Assembly: GCA_902363535.1 (NCBI GenBank)
Contig: CABJAE010000001.1
Location: 127,382-191,381, forward strand
Length of the DNA stretch: 64,000 bases
Reading direction: 5' to 3'
Source: Peptoniphilaceae bacterium
Lineage (GTDB): Bacteria; Bacillota; Clostridia; Tissierellales; Peptoniphilaceae
Positions 35,622 through 43,130 of the stretch are shown in pieces; the first letter of the stretch is position 1; each line of letters opens with the position of its first letter. The translations under genes were made by a program, and so were the position numbers. The notes under the pieces are model-generated. The model was not told where the DNA came from. It saw nothing but the letters and a program-made list of their open reading frames with translations, and did no database searches.

Positions 35622-35658
35622 AAAAAGCAAAAGCCTCGGATTCATTTTTCCGAGGCTT
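35622..35658 (-). terminator. Intrinsic terminator upstream of the cell-shape operon
   Basis: Perfect 10-bp stem AAGCCTCGGA/TCCGAGGCTT (35631-35640 with 35649-35658); the T-rich side (TTTTGCTTTTTC) is on the minus strand. It is the second minus-strand terminator after rnfB, about 190 bp beyond the first. Confidence 0.75.
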
Positions 35659-35849
35659 CATGGTTGTTTTCTGCTGAAGAAATGATTTACGATTAAATCT
35701 ATTTAACATCACGTAAATCCCCTTCTCGCCCGATTCCTTGATTCGTTTTCGCACATCGCCCTGTTTGCCCTACACTTCTTTTATCCTTATCGAGCCAATT
35801 ACCGAATCCGATTTCACAGAGCGTTTACGGCGGATGCTTTCGATTCCAT
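35659..35849 (-). other. Short stretch between two terminators, possible small RNA
   Basis: About 190 bp bounded on the minus strand by the rnfB terminator and a second terminator. It holds a 46-codon frame from an ATG at 35709 with a fair aagggg site (MLNRFNRKSFLQQKTTMKPR), but that frame runs through the terminator stem and has no recognisable relatives. A terminator without a gene before it suggests a small transcript. I see no convincing promoter, so this is a weak call. Confidence 0.3.
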
Positions 35850-35882
35850 AAAAATAGTGCCGACGAAATTCGCCGACACTAC
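35850..35882 (-). terminator. Terminator of the rnf operon
   Basis: Stem AGTGCCGACGAA/TTCGCCGACACT (35856-35880, two mismatched or wobble pairs) followed on the minus strand by ATTTTTA. It lies 13 bp past the rnfB stop. Confidence 0.8.
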
Positions 35883-35894
35883 TGTCTTAAAAGC

Positions 35895-36824
35895 TTATTG
35901 CACTTTGCTGTTGTCGTCTGCGGCGACGACTTTTTCTTTTTCAGCAGGCTTTGCTGCGGCTTTCTTTTCTTCCGCTGCTTGAAGCTTCTTTTGTTTTTCT
36001 TTTTCTTTCATCTTTTCGACGCGTTCGGGATATTCTACGAAGATCGCGCCGGTGGGGCACTTGGATGCGCAGATACCGCAGTTAATGCACTTCGAGTAGT
36101 CGATGCTTGCCAAATTGTCTTCGACGTGGATGGCGTCTTTCGGACAATTCTTTTCGCAGAGACCGCAGGCGATACATCCGATGGAGCAATTGGTGCGTAC
36201 AATCTTGCCCGGATCGTGGGTCGAGCATTTAACTTCGGTTTGTTGTTTGTAGGGCATGAGACCGATAATGTTTTTCGGGCAAATCTCGATACATTTCTTA
36301 CAAGCAACACATTTTTCCTTGTCGACGGAAGCGATGCCGTTGTTGACGTGGATGGCGTCGAATTCACAGACGCTCACGCAGGTGCCGCCGCCCAAGCAGC
36401 CGGAAGCACAGCCCTTGGATCCGCGCGCGTAGTCGCCGATCAAGCGGCAGTCAACCAAGCCGTTGTATTCGTATTTGTTTTTGGACTTGTCGCAGTCCCC
36501 TTGGCAGCGAACGACGGCAACTTCTTTTTCAACGTCGCCGGCCGCTTGGCCCATGATCTCAGCTACTTTTTCAGCAACTTCTTGTCCGCCGATGGCGCAT
36601 CCGTTAACCGGTGCGTCGCCGGCTACGATGGCATCGGCCATCCCGGCACAACCGGGGAAACCGCAGGCCCCGCAGTTTGCGCCGGGCAGTGCGTCCAATA
36701 CATTAACCACGCGGGGATCCATGTCCACGGCAAAGACCTTGTCGGCAAATGCCAACACAGCGCCGAGGATAAGCCCCATCAAGCCTAAAATAATGACTGC
36801 ATAAATAACGTTTTGTGCATTCAC
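35895..36824 (-). CDS. rnfB: Rnf electron transport complex subunit B
   Basis: 309-aa iron-sulfur subunit that passes electrons from ferredoxin into the Rnf complex. One N-terminal helix, then the cysteine domain CGACGFPGCAGM, CQGDCDKSKNKY and the CVSVCEF stretch, then further clusters CVACKKCIEICPKN, CIACGLCEKNCPKD and CINCGICASKCPTG. The multi-cluster tail is typical of clostridial RnfB. The last 40 residues are Lys/Ala/Glu-rich. Last gene of rnfCDGEAB. Confidence 0.95.
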   Translation of the reverse strand: MNAQNVIYAVIILGLMGLILGAVLAFADKVFAVDMDPRVVNVLDALPGANCGACGFPGCAGMADAIVAGDAPVNGCAIGGQEVAEKVAEIMGQAAGDVEKEVAVVRCQGDCDKSKNKYEYNGLVDCRLIGDYARGSKGCASGCLGGGTCVSVCEFDAIHVNNGIASVDKEKCVACKKCIEICPKNIIGLMPYKQQTEVKCSTHDPGKIVRTNCSIGCIACGLCEKNCPKDAIHVEDNLASIDYSKCINCGICASKCPTGAIFVEYPERVEKMKEKEKQKKLQAAEEKKAAAKPAEKEKVVAADDNSKVQ

Positions 36825-36836
36825 GTGAATCGCCCC

Positions 36837-37412
36837 CTATACTAATCCTTGGAATCCCATAAAGGCGATGGCCATTAAACCGGCACTGATCAGCGCAATC
36901 GGGACACCTTGTAACGGTTTCGGAATCGGCATGATTTCCATGCGTTCACGAAGGGCACTTAATAAGAGCAGTGCAAGGGTGAAACCGATGGATGCACCCA
37001 AACCGTTAATGATGGCTTCGAAAAGATTGAATTCACTTTGAATGTTCAATACGGTAACACCCAGTACCATACAGTTGGTGGTAATCAAGGGTAAGAACAC
37101 GCCCATAGCCGAGTACAAAGAGGGAGATGATTTTTTAATAAACATTTCGACAAATTGTACTAAGGAGGCGATAACGAGAATGAACACGATGGTTTGTAAG
37201 TATTCCAAGCCGAATGCGTCTAAGACGAAGCGTTGGAGTAACCAGGTTACGGCCGATGCGATGACGACGACGAAAGTAACGGCGACGCCCATGCCCTTGG
37301 CAGTTTCAGTTTTGGAGGAAACGCCCAAGAAGGGGCAGATCCCGAGGAACTTCGCGAAAATATAGTTGTTAACTAAAATGGTCGATATAAGAATCGTTAA
37401 AATCGTTGACAT
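36837..37412 (-). CDS. rnfA: Rnf complex subunit A
   Basis: 191-aa membrane subunit with six helices, homologous to RnfE and to NqrE. Starts LTILISTILVNNYIFAKFLG and has GICPFLGVSSKTETAKGMGV and VLGVTVLNIQSEFNLFEAII. RnfA and RnfE carry an intramembrane iron-sulfur site between them through conserved Cys (GICPF and NCMVLG here). Confidence 0.96.
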   Translation of the reverse strand: MSTILTILISTILVNNYIFAKFLGICPFLGVSSKTETAKGMGVAVTFVVVIASAVTWLLQRFVLDAFGLEYLQTIVFILVIASLVQFVEMFIKKSSPSLYSAMGVFLPLITTNCMVLGVTVLNIQSEFNLFEAIINGLGASIGFTLALLLLSALRERMEIMPIPKPLQGVPIALISAGLMAIAFMGFQGLV

Positions 37413-37423
37413 AGTCTACCTCC

Positions 37424-38017
37424 CTACGCTCTTTTAGCCATGATGCCGCGGTAGAGGGCAATCCACAGACCTAAGAGAATAAATGCACCGGCGGGGGAAG
37501 TGAAGATTCCGATACCGGGATAGGATTCGGGGAAGATTTGCATATCCAACAGCGTGCCGTGACCGAAGAGTTCTCTTACGACGGCCATAGCCAACATCGC
37601 CATAGTATAGCCGATACCTGTCCCTAAACCATCGACGATGGACGGAACGACTTTGTTTTGATAAGCAAAACCTTCCGCTTCACCTAAGATACAGCAGTTA
37701 ACGACGATCAAGGGCAAGAAGATACCCAATGCATTGTAGATCGCAGGGCTGTATGCGTGCAGTACCATTTCGACTAAGGTTACGAAGGCTGCGATGACGA
37801 CGATAAACGCGGGAATCCGAACGTTGTTCGGGATGACGTTTCTTAAGAGACTGACGACGGCGTTGGAGCAGATCAGTACGAAGGTTACTGCAATCCCCAT
37901 GGCGATGGCCGAGGAGACGGCGGTACTGATTGCCAATACCGAACACAAACCGATCATTTGCATAAAGATCGGATTGTTTTTAAAGATACTGTTCGAAAAA
38001 ACTTTTCCTAAATTCAT
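37424..38017 (-). CDS. rnfE: Rnf complex subunit E
   Basis: 197-aa six-helix subunit, the inverted partner of RnfA. Motifs MQMIGLCSVLAISTAVSSAI and VVNCCILGEAEGFA hold the conserved Cys. Twelve bases separate it from rnfA. Confidence 0.96.
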   Translation of the reverse strand: MNLGKVFSNSIFKNNPIFMQMIGLCSVLAISTAVSSAIAMGIAVTFVLICSNAVVSLLRNVIPNNVRIPAFIVVIAAFVTLVEMVLHAYSPAIYNALGIFLPLIVVNCCILGEAEGFAYQNKVVPSIVDGLGTGIGYTMAMLAMAVVRELFGHGTLLDMQIFPESYPGIGIFTSPAGAFILLGLWIALYRGIMAKRA

Positions 38018-38026
38018 GACTACCCC

Positions 38027-38608
38027 CTACTTTGCGCTAATTTCTTCGTAAGCGGGAAGAATGGAATTAATTCCCTTGAGTACGGCGGTAGATGAAATAG
38101 TCGCTCCGCTGATCATCGGAATTTCATCTTCGGCTTGCGGATCTTTATTCCCTTTTACTTCGCCGTTTTTAAAGGACTTGCCTACAAATTGTTCGAAGTA
38201 GGGAGCTTCGGTAATTTGCGTACCGATGCCGGGCGTTTCGGCGTTTTGAATGTTTCTGAAACCGGCAATGGTTCCGTCGTTCAAAAGACCGATAGCGTTG
38301 GTCATGGAGCCGCCATAACCGTTGCCCGTGTGGTTAATGCCGTAGCCGACGATTTCGTCGCCTTTTTTCGCTACGAATACATCTTGAATCTCTTTGTATT
38401 TTTCAACGAGGGCTGCTTTCTTCGCTTCGTCCAAAGGTTCGAATTTGTCGGCTTTGTCGCCGTAAATATCTTGGTACGCCTGAACGGATTTTTCGAATTC
38501 AGCTTGTGCGATAACTTCAGAGGTAAAGCTGTTTACTACAGCCAAAAGTCCTGCCGCTACTGCGGAAATAACCAAGAGGACAAGACCCGTCTTTAAATAA
38601 TTCTTCAT
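38027..38608 (-). CDS. rnfG: Rnf complex subunit G, FMN-binding
   Basis: 193-aa subunit with one N-terminal helix and an outer FMN domain. The covalent FMN site is the Thr of ISGATISSTAVLKGIN near the C-terminus; GYGINHTGNGYGGSMTNAIG is the FMN-domain core and ETPGIGTQI the following motif. Stop of rnfD and start of rnfG are adjacent. Confidence 0.96.
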   Translation of the reverse strand: MKNYLKTGLVLLVISAVAAGLLAVVNSFTSEVIAQAEFEKSVQAYQDIYGDKADKFEPLDEAKKAALVEKYKEIQDVFVAKKGDEIVGYGINHTGNGYGGSMTNAIGLLNDGTIAGFRNIQNAETPGIGTQITEAPYFEQFVGKSFKNGEVKGNKDPQAEDEIPMISGATISSTAVLKGINSILPAYEEISAK

Positions 38609-39601
38609 TTACTTCGCCTCCCCATAAGCTTCCGTTTTTGTCAAACGTTCGATCAAGGGGCTTGCTACGTTCATAAGAAGGATGGAGTAGGATACACCTT
38701 CGGCCATATTGCCCTTCATACGAATGACGGCCGTTAAGAGACCACAGCCGATGGCAAAAATGATTTTGCCCTTATCCCCTTGGGGTGTGGAACTGTAGTC
38801 CGTCGCCATAAAGAATGCACCGAGGAACAAGCCGCCGCCGAGAAGTTCGTAGGGAAGCAGTTCCGTGCCGACGCCGAAGATCAAAAGGAATACGGCCGTC
38901 GTTGCGATGTAGATCACGGGGATCTTCCAGTCGATGACTTTGCGAACCAATAAGTAGCAGGCACCGATTAATAAGAGAAGGGCGGATGTTTCACCGATTA
39001 CCCCGCCGATGTTACCGAGGAACATATCCTTTAACGGAGGAAGGGCATCCAGTTGTTGACCGGCCTTGATGATGGTAAGGGGCGTCGCTGCCGATGCGGC
39101 ATCGGCGGTTTCAGCCACTTTAGCCATGGCAGGTGCCGTGTAGGTTGCCATTAATGCGGGCCAGGACAACATTGCCATGGCACGACCGGCCAATGCCGGG
39201 TTGACGAAGTTGCCGCCGATGCCGCCAAAGGCTTCTTTGACGATGACGATGGCAAAAATCGAGGAAATTGCGGGAACGTACCAGGGTACGCCTGCGGGCA
39301 TATTCATGGCGAGCAGAACGCCGGTTACGATGGCGGACAAGTCGCCGATTTGAGATTCTTTCTTTGTGATCTTTTGGAACAGGAATTCACTGCCCACGCA
39401 GCAGATCACGCTGATCAGATAAATTATAAGTGCTTGCATTCCGAAGAAGTACACACTTCCCACGACGGCCGGTGCCAAGGCGATGAGCACGTCGCGCATG
39501 ATCTTGGTGACCGTGTCGTTGGAACGAATATGGGGCGCTAATTGTACGAAGCGTCCGTCTCCTTGTAAACTAGGAGATTTGGTTTTTACATTGTTTTCCA
39601 T
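38609..39601 (-). CDS. rnfD: Rnf complex subunit D
   Basis: 330-aa polytopic subunit, expected to hold flavin in the membrane and to take part in ion pumping. Typical blocks are SDTVTKIMRDVLIALAPAVV-like start (RSNDTVTKIMRDVLIA), AFGGIGGNFVNPALAGRAM and MATDYSSTPQGDKGK. Insertion after the fifth helix is a little longer than usual (MAKVAETADAASAATPLTI). Confidence 0.95.
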   Translation of the reverse strand: MENNVKTKSPSLQGDGRFVQLAPHIRSNDTVTKIMRDVLIALAPAVVGSVYFFGMQALIIYLISVICCVGSEFLFQKITKKESQIGDLSAIVTGVLLAMNMPAGVPWYVPAISSIFAIVIVKEAFGGIGGNFVNPALAGRAMAMLSWPALMATYTAPAMAKVAETADAASAATPLTIIKAGQQLDALPPLKDMFLGNIGGVIGETSALLLLIGACYLLVRKVIDWKIPVIYIATTAVFLLIFGVGTELLPYELLGGGLFLGAFFMATDYSSTPQGDKGKIIFAIGCGLLTAVIRMKGNMAEGVSYSILLMNVASPLIERLTKTEAYGEAK

Positions 39602-39613
39602 GACTACCTCCTA

Positions 39614-40939
39614 TTATTTACGAGCATTGGCGCGCACTTCGCGTTTGGCGAGTTTTGTCGATTCGCTTAAATAGCGCTTTGCGGGACATACAAACGAGCA
39701 AATGCCGCATTCCATGCATTGATCCGCATGGTATTCCTGACATTTGTCAATTCGATTTCTCAAAATTGATGCGTTAATACGCGTCGGGTTAATATTGGCC
39801 GGGCAGTGATCCACGCAGCGTCCGCATTGGATGCAGGGACCTTCTTCCATATCATCGATTTCTACATCGGTGAAGGCCAAAATACCGGAGGTCGTCTTGG
39901 TGACGGGCGAATTAAAGTCGAAAATGGACTTCCCTGTCATGGGGCCGCCGCAGATGTATTCGACGACATTATCTTTCACGCCGCAGTAATCCAGAATATC
40001 TTGTACCGGCGTACCGATGCGAACCAAGAGGTTCTTCGGATTTTCGATGCCGGAACCGGATACGGTAAGGATCCGCTCGATGGAGGGCATGCCCTTGGCG
40101 ATTAAATCGTAGTAGGCTTTCGACGTTTGAACATTGGTCAGGAAGACGCCGACGTCGTTGGTTACGCCGTTTTGCGGAACGATACGGCCGCAGATGGCTT
40201 CCGATTGACGCTTGGAGTCCCCTTGCGGGTACTTGGTCTGCATCGTGGCGACCTTTAAGGTCGGGTATTCGGTTTTAACCATTTCGTTGGCCTTTTCAAT
40301 GGCGTCCGGTTTGTTTTGTTCGATTGCTAAGTACGCTTCATCGGTTTGATAAAGGTCTTGGAACAGTTTTAACGATGCGAATAATTCATCGGCTTGTTCC
40401 AACATGAGACGGTGGTCACAAGTCAGGAACGGTTCACATTCAGCGCCGTTCAAAATAACGATGTCGAGTACCGGATCATCGCTCTTCAGTTTTGCGTGAA
40501 GCGGGAAGCCGGCGCCACCCATACCGACGATCCCTGCGTTTTTAACCAAGGATACAATTTCGTCGATACTCATGTCTTTGTAATTTTCTACCGGTTTGAC
40601 GGAAGGATCCAAATCGTCCTTGCCGTCGTTTTCGATGACGACCATATCTGTGTACATACCGTTAGCGGCATAGCCTTTTTCAATGGCTATAACTTCGCCC
40701 GATACACTGCTATGTACGGCCGCGGAAATAAACGCGTCGGAATTACCGACAATTTGCCCTCTCAGTACGTGATCGCCTACGGCAACCGTAGGTTTACACG
40801 GAGCACCGATGTGTTGGCTCATAGGAATTCGAACCAACTTCGGTGAAGGCAGAACTTCAATAGCGACTCCTTCTGTCAGCTCTTTGTGTTCATCAAAGTG
40901 AACGCCGCCCACAGAAAAAGTGAGATTCGTCTTTGCCAT
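39614..40939 (-). CDS. rnfC: Rnf complex subunit C
   Basis: 441-aa peripheral subunit that binds NADH and FMN and holds two iron-sulfur clusters; it hands electrons to NAD. Rossmann-like glycine motif GIVGMGGAGFPLHAKL, ferredoxin motifs CIQCGRCVDHCPANINP and CMECGICSFVCPAKRYLSES. First gene of the operon, which matches the clostridial order C-D-G-E-A-B. Confidence 0.96.
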   Translation of the reverse strand: MAKTNLTFSVGGVHFDEHKELTEGVAIEVLPSPKLVRIPMSQHIGAPCKPTVAVGDHVLRGQIVGNSDAFISAAVHSSVSGEVIAIEKGYAANGMYTDMVVIENDGKDDLDPSVKPVENYKDMSIDEIVSLVKNAGIVGMGGAGFPLHAKLKSDDPVLDIVILNGAECEPFLTCDHRLMLEQADELFASLKLFQDLYQTDEAYLAIEQNKPDAIEKANEMVKTEYPTLKVATMQTKYPQGDSKRQSEAICGRIVPQNGVTNDVGVFLTNVQTSKAYYDLIAKGMPSIERILTVSGSGIENPKNLLVRIGTPVQDILDYCGVKDNVVEYICGGPMTGKSIFDFNSPVTKTTSGILAFTDVEIDDMEEGPCIQCGRCVDHCPANINPTRINASILRNRIDKCQEYHADQCMECGICSFVCPAKRYLSESTKLAKREVRANARK

Positions 40940-41055
40940 TCTTTCACCCCTTGCATTCTAAGAAATGAATCGCCGGGCAAGCGTTTTGCCTGCAACTACA
41001 ACGAGCGACCGTTTTGGTTTCCCGTCGTTCGGCTCTTCAGCTTTCATCTTTCCCT

Positions 41056-41120
41056 ATCTTATCAAAATCGTTATAAAAAATCTAGTATTTGTCTAAAACG
41101 AACGTATAAAATACGGCTCG
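41056..41120 (-). promoter_or_regulatory. Possible rnf promoter and upstream inverted repeat
   Basis: On the minus strand TAAGAT (41056-41061) preceded by TGA could be an extended -10 for rnfC, 117 bp before its start. Upstream is an inverted repeat CGAACGTAT-AAA-ATACGGCTCG (41099-41120) that could bind a regulator. Both are weak by themselves. I saw no gene in the 255 bp between rnfC and the biotin-carrier gene. Confidence 0.3.
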
Positions 41121-41194
41121 CAATCCCTGTAACGGGGCAATACCGAGGATCGTCGAATTTTTCATACAAAATAAATTTTTTTAAAAGGGAAATT

Positions 41195-41407
41195 TTATCG
41201 CGGATTCACGGCGGTAATGATTTCCTCTCTCATCACGACCGCCCCTTCGTCGACTTTCCACTGCAGCACACCCCCCGTCGGTGCGGAAATGGAAATTTGC
41301 ATTTTCATGCTTTCGAGAATGCAAAGCACGTCGCCTTTTTTCACTTCTTCCCCGGACTTAAAGCAGAGCCTGAGAATTTTTCCCGGCAGCGGGGACCGCA
41401 AAATCAT
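41195..41407 (-). CDS. Biotin carboxyl carrier-like protein
   Basis: 70-aa single biotinyl domain. The biotin lysine is in ESMKMQI (most carriers have AMKM), followed by the turn APTGGVLQWKVDEGAVVMR. ATGA overlap with the carboxyltransferase gene before it. At 70 residues it lacks the usual proline/alanine linker. It carries CO2 to or from the carboxyltransferase. Confidence 0.9.
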   Translation of the reverse strand: MILRSPLPGKILRLCFKSGEEVKKGDVLCILESMKMQISISAPTGGVLQWKVDEGAVVMREEIITAVNPR

Positions 41408-42648
41408 CGCAGCACCTCCGATAGTTTCCTTCTCAACGATTCGACGGACAGGATTTCGCCGACCAGGCCGCTCTTTTTCGCCGCCTCGGCGGAAAGATGC
41501 ATGGCTCGGTAGCTTGCCAGATTTTCTTTTTCAAGATGCAAAATATCCGCCGCAAGTTCCGCGCCCATGACACCGATTTTTGCCCGCTCCAAGGCGAAGT
41601 AGGCGTCGGCGCCCATTTCCCTGCAGCCCATGGCCATGTAAGCGCCGCCGAGGACATTTCCCACGGCCACGGTGATTTTTTTTGCGTCGTGATCCAGGTA
41701 AGCTTCCATCATTGCGGCACCCGCTCCCATAACGCCCTCTCCTTCCGAAGCACCTCCGGGCAAAAAGCCCGGCGTATCCGCCAAGCTGATCACCGGCAAT
41801 TGCAGGCGCCGGCACAGTTTATAGAAGGCCGCGGCCTTTAGCGCCGCCTCTTTGTCCAGTACCCCCGCCGCCACCTCGGGATTGTTGGCAAATACCCCTA
41901 CCCGCATGCCGTCGATGCGCGCGAGGAGGGCCGTGGCATTTTGCGCCCACCGGGGCCACAAATAAATGGCGCTATCTTCGTCGACAACGGCGCGAATCAC
42001 ATCCTCCGTTTCCCCCTCAGCCCGCGCCTTACGCGGCGGGAGGGCCGCCACCTGCTTCTGTCTTAAAAAAGCCATAAGGGTGCGGCAATGGGCGATCATG
42101 GCTTCTTCCGTTTCGGACAGGAGATGAACGCCGCCCCGTTCGGCCACGACTTTCGCGCCGCCCATGGCCGCGAGGCTCGTCTCTTCGTAAATGGCTCGCG
42201 CCACGATTTTCGGGCCCGTGAGGCAGAAGGCCGATGCATCCTCAAGGGCGAGAACCACATCGCAAAGGCCGGCCATGTAAGCCGCCGCGCCGATGCAGGG
42301 ACCGTAAGAAAGATACACCCGCGGCGTATCCAATGCTTTCAGGACGCGAAAAACCGATCCGGCGCCGGAAAGAGACAGCTGGCCGCTAACCATGTCGGCT
42401 CCGGCAGATTGACACAACAATACGAGTGGTGCCTGCCCTTCCCCGGCCAGCTTAACGGCCCGAACAAGGGATGCGCCTTCGAAATAGCCAAGAGCACCGC
42501 CTTTTTTCGTGGGATCGAAGGCCGCCAGCACCACGGGCTTTTGGGCGATCTTCGCCGCAGCCACCGCCACCGCCGATCGGTTTTTTTCTATGTAGTGAAT
42601 ACTTCCTTCGTCGGCAAGGGCTTCCATGCGCCGAAAAACTTCTTTCAT
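41404..42648 (-). CDS. Biotin-dependent acyl-CoA carboxyltransferase subunit
   Basis: 414-aa member of the PccB/MmdA/GcdA carboxyltransferase family, with two crotonase-like halves. Motifs GALGYFEGASLVRAVKLAGE, GPCIGAAAYMAGLCDVV, then in the second half LADTPGFLPGGASEGEGVMG and ALERAKIGVMGAELAADI. It is about 100 residues shorter than common family members, mainly at the N-terminus. No biotin carboxylase or membrane decarboxylase gene is beside it, so it may be a carboxylase borrowing a partner or a transcarboxylase/decarboxylase; the acyl-CoA is not deducible. Preceded by a gaggtggtg site. Confidence 0.82.
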   Translation of the reverse strand: MKEVFRRMEALADEGSIHYIEKNRSAVAVAAAKIAQKPVVLAAFDPTKKGGALGYFEGASLVRAVKLAGEGQAPLVLLCQSAGADMVSGQLSLSGAGSVFRVLKALDTPRVYLSYGPCIGAAAYMAGLCDVVLALEDASAFCLTGPKIVARAIYEETSLAAMGGAKVVAERGGVHLLSETEEAMIAHCRTLMAFLRQKQVAALPPRKARAEGETEDVIRAVVDEDSAIYLWPRWAQNATALLARIDGMRVGVFANNPEVAAGVLDKEAALKAAAFYKLCRRLQLPVISLADTPGFLPGGASEGEGVMGAGAAMMEAYLDHDAKKITVAVGNVLGGAYMAMGCREMGADAYFALERAKIGVMGAELAADILHLEKENLASYRAMHLSAEAAKKSGLVGEILSVESLRRKLSEVLR

Positions 42649-42671
42649 GACACCACCTCTTTCATTTATTT

Positions 42672-42677
42672 ATTATA
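42672..42677 (-). promoter_or_regulatory. -10 element before the carboxyltransferase gene
   Basis: Minus-strand TATAAT 23 bp before the carboxyltransferase ATG and only three bases after the T-run of the tRNA-Leu(CAG) terminator. The -35 would lie inside the terminator stem and is poor. Confidence 0.45.
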
Positions 42678-42680
42678 CGC

Positions 42681-42709
42681 AAAAAGCCGCACGATAAACG
42701 TACGGCTTT
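42681..42709 (-). terminator. Terminator of tRNA-Leu(CAG)
   Basis: Stem AAAGCCG (42683-42689) with CGGCTTT (42703-42709), extended by CACG/CGTA pairs around an ATAAA loop, T-run on the minus strand, four bases after the tRNA CCA end. Confidence 0.8.
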
Positions 42710-42713
42710 AAAA

Positions 42714-42800
42714 TGGTGCGGGAAAAGGGACTTGAACCCCCACGTGCATACACACACATGATCCTGAATCATGCCTGTCTGCCAATTCCAGCATTCCCGC
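42714..42800 (-). tRNA. tRNA-Leu (anticodon CAG)
   Basis: 87-nt class II tRNA with encoded CCA. Acceptor GCGGGAA pairs with TTCCCGC, anticodon arm CATGA-TTCAGGA-TCATG gives CAG, long variable arm GTGTGTGTATGCAC, T-arm GGGGGTTCAAGTCCC. Reads CUG codons. Confidence 0.95.
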
Positions 42801-42812
42801 TCACGATAAGAT

Positions 42813-42841
42813 ATTATAACACGGCTTTTTCGAAATGTAAA
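42813..42841 (-). promoter_or_regulatory. Promoter of tRNA-Leu(CAG)
   Basis: Minus-strand TTTACA (42836-42841), 17 bp, TATAAT (42813-42818). The same boxes and much of the spacer recur before tRNA-Leu(GAG). Confidence 0.8.
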
Positions 42842-42866
42842 CGGGCAGTTAAGAATTTCATAAAAT

Positions 42867-42899
42867 AAAAAAACCGCCGATGGCGAACCACCGACGGTC
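42867..42899 (-). terminator. Terminator of tRNA-Leu(GAG)
   Basis: Minus-strand stem ACCGTCGGTGG-TTCG-CCATCGGCGGT with wobble pairs, then a run of seven T. Confidence 0.88.
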
Positions 42900-42909
42900 T
42901 TTCATTGCA

Positions 42910-42996
42910 TGGTGCGGAGAAAGGGACTTGAACCCTCACGTGATGACTCACACATGCCCCTCAAACATGCCTGTCTGCCGATTCCAGCATCTCCGC
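42910..42996 (-). tRNA. tRNA-Leu (anticodon GAG)
   Basis: 87-nt class II tRNA with encoded CCA. Acceptor GCGGAGA/TCTCCGC, anticodon arm CATGT-TTGAGGG-GCATG gives GAG, long variable arm, T-arm GAGGGTTCAAGTCCC-like. Reads CUC and CUU codons. It shares long identical stretches with tRNA-Leu(CAG), so the pair probably arose by duplication. Confidence 0.95.
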
Positions 42997-43011
42997 TCAT
43001 CACAGGAATAA

Positions 43012-43040
43012 ATTATAACACAGGCTTTTTGCTTTGTAAA
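43012..43040 (-). promoter_or_regulatory. Promoter of tRNA-Leu(GAG)
   Basis: Minus-strand TTTACA (43035-43040), 17 bp, TATAAT (43012-43017). Confidence 0.8.
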
Positions 43041-43081
43041 TCACTTTTTACGAATTTTCGCAGGTCTTTTCCATTTGCGGG

Positions 43082-43112
43082 AAAAGGGCCTCGCCCGACG
43101 CCTCGGGCGGGG
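43082..43112 (-). terminator. Probable terminator after the peptide-binding protein
   Basis: Strong GC stem CCTCGCCCGA (43089-43098) with TCGGGCGGGG (43103-43112); on the minus strand only a short CCCTTTTCCC follows, so termination may be partial. It lies 19 bp after the stop at 43131. Confidence 0.5.
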
Positions 43113-43130
43113 TAATTTACTTTTCCTACT

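Noticed and set aside
35569..35709. 46-codon basic peptide gene before the cell-shape operon
   Set aside because: The frame passes through the terminator stem and ends at the next gene's promoter; no relatives recognised. Kept only as a possible small RNA region.
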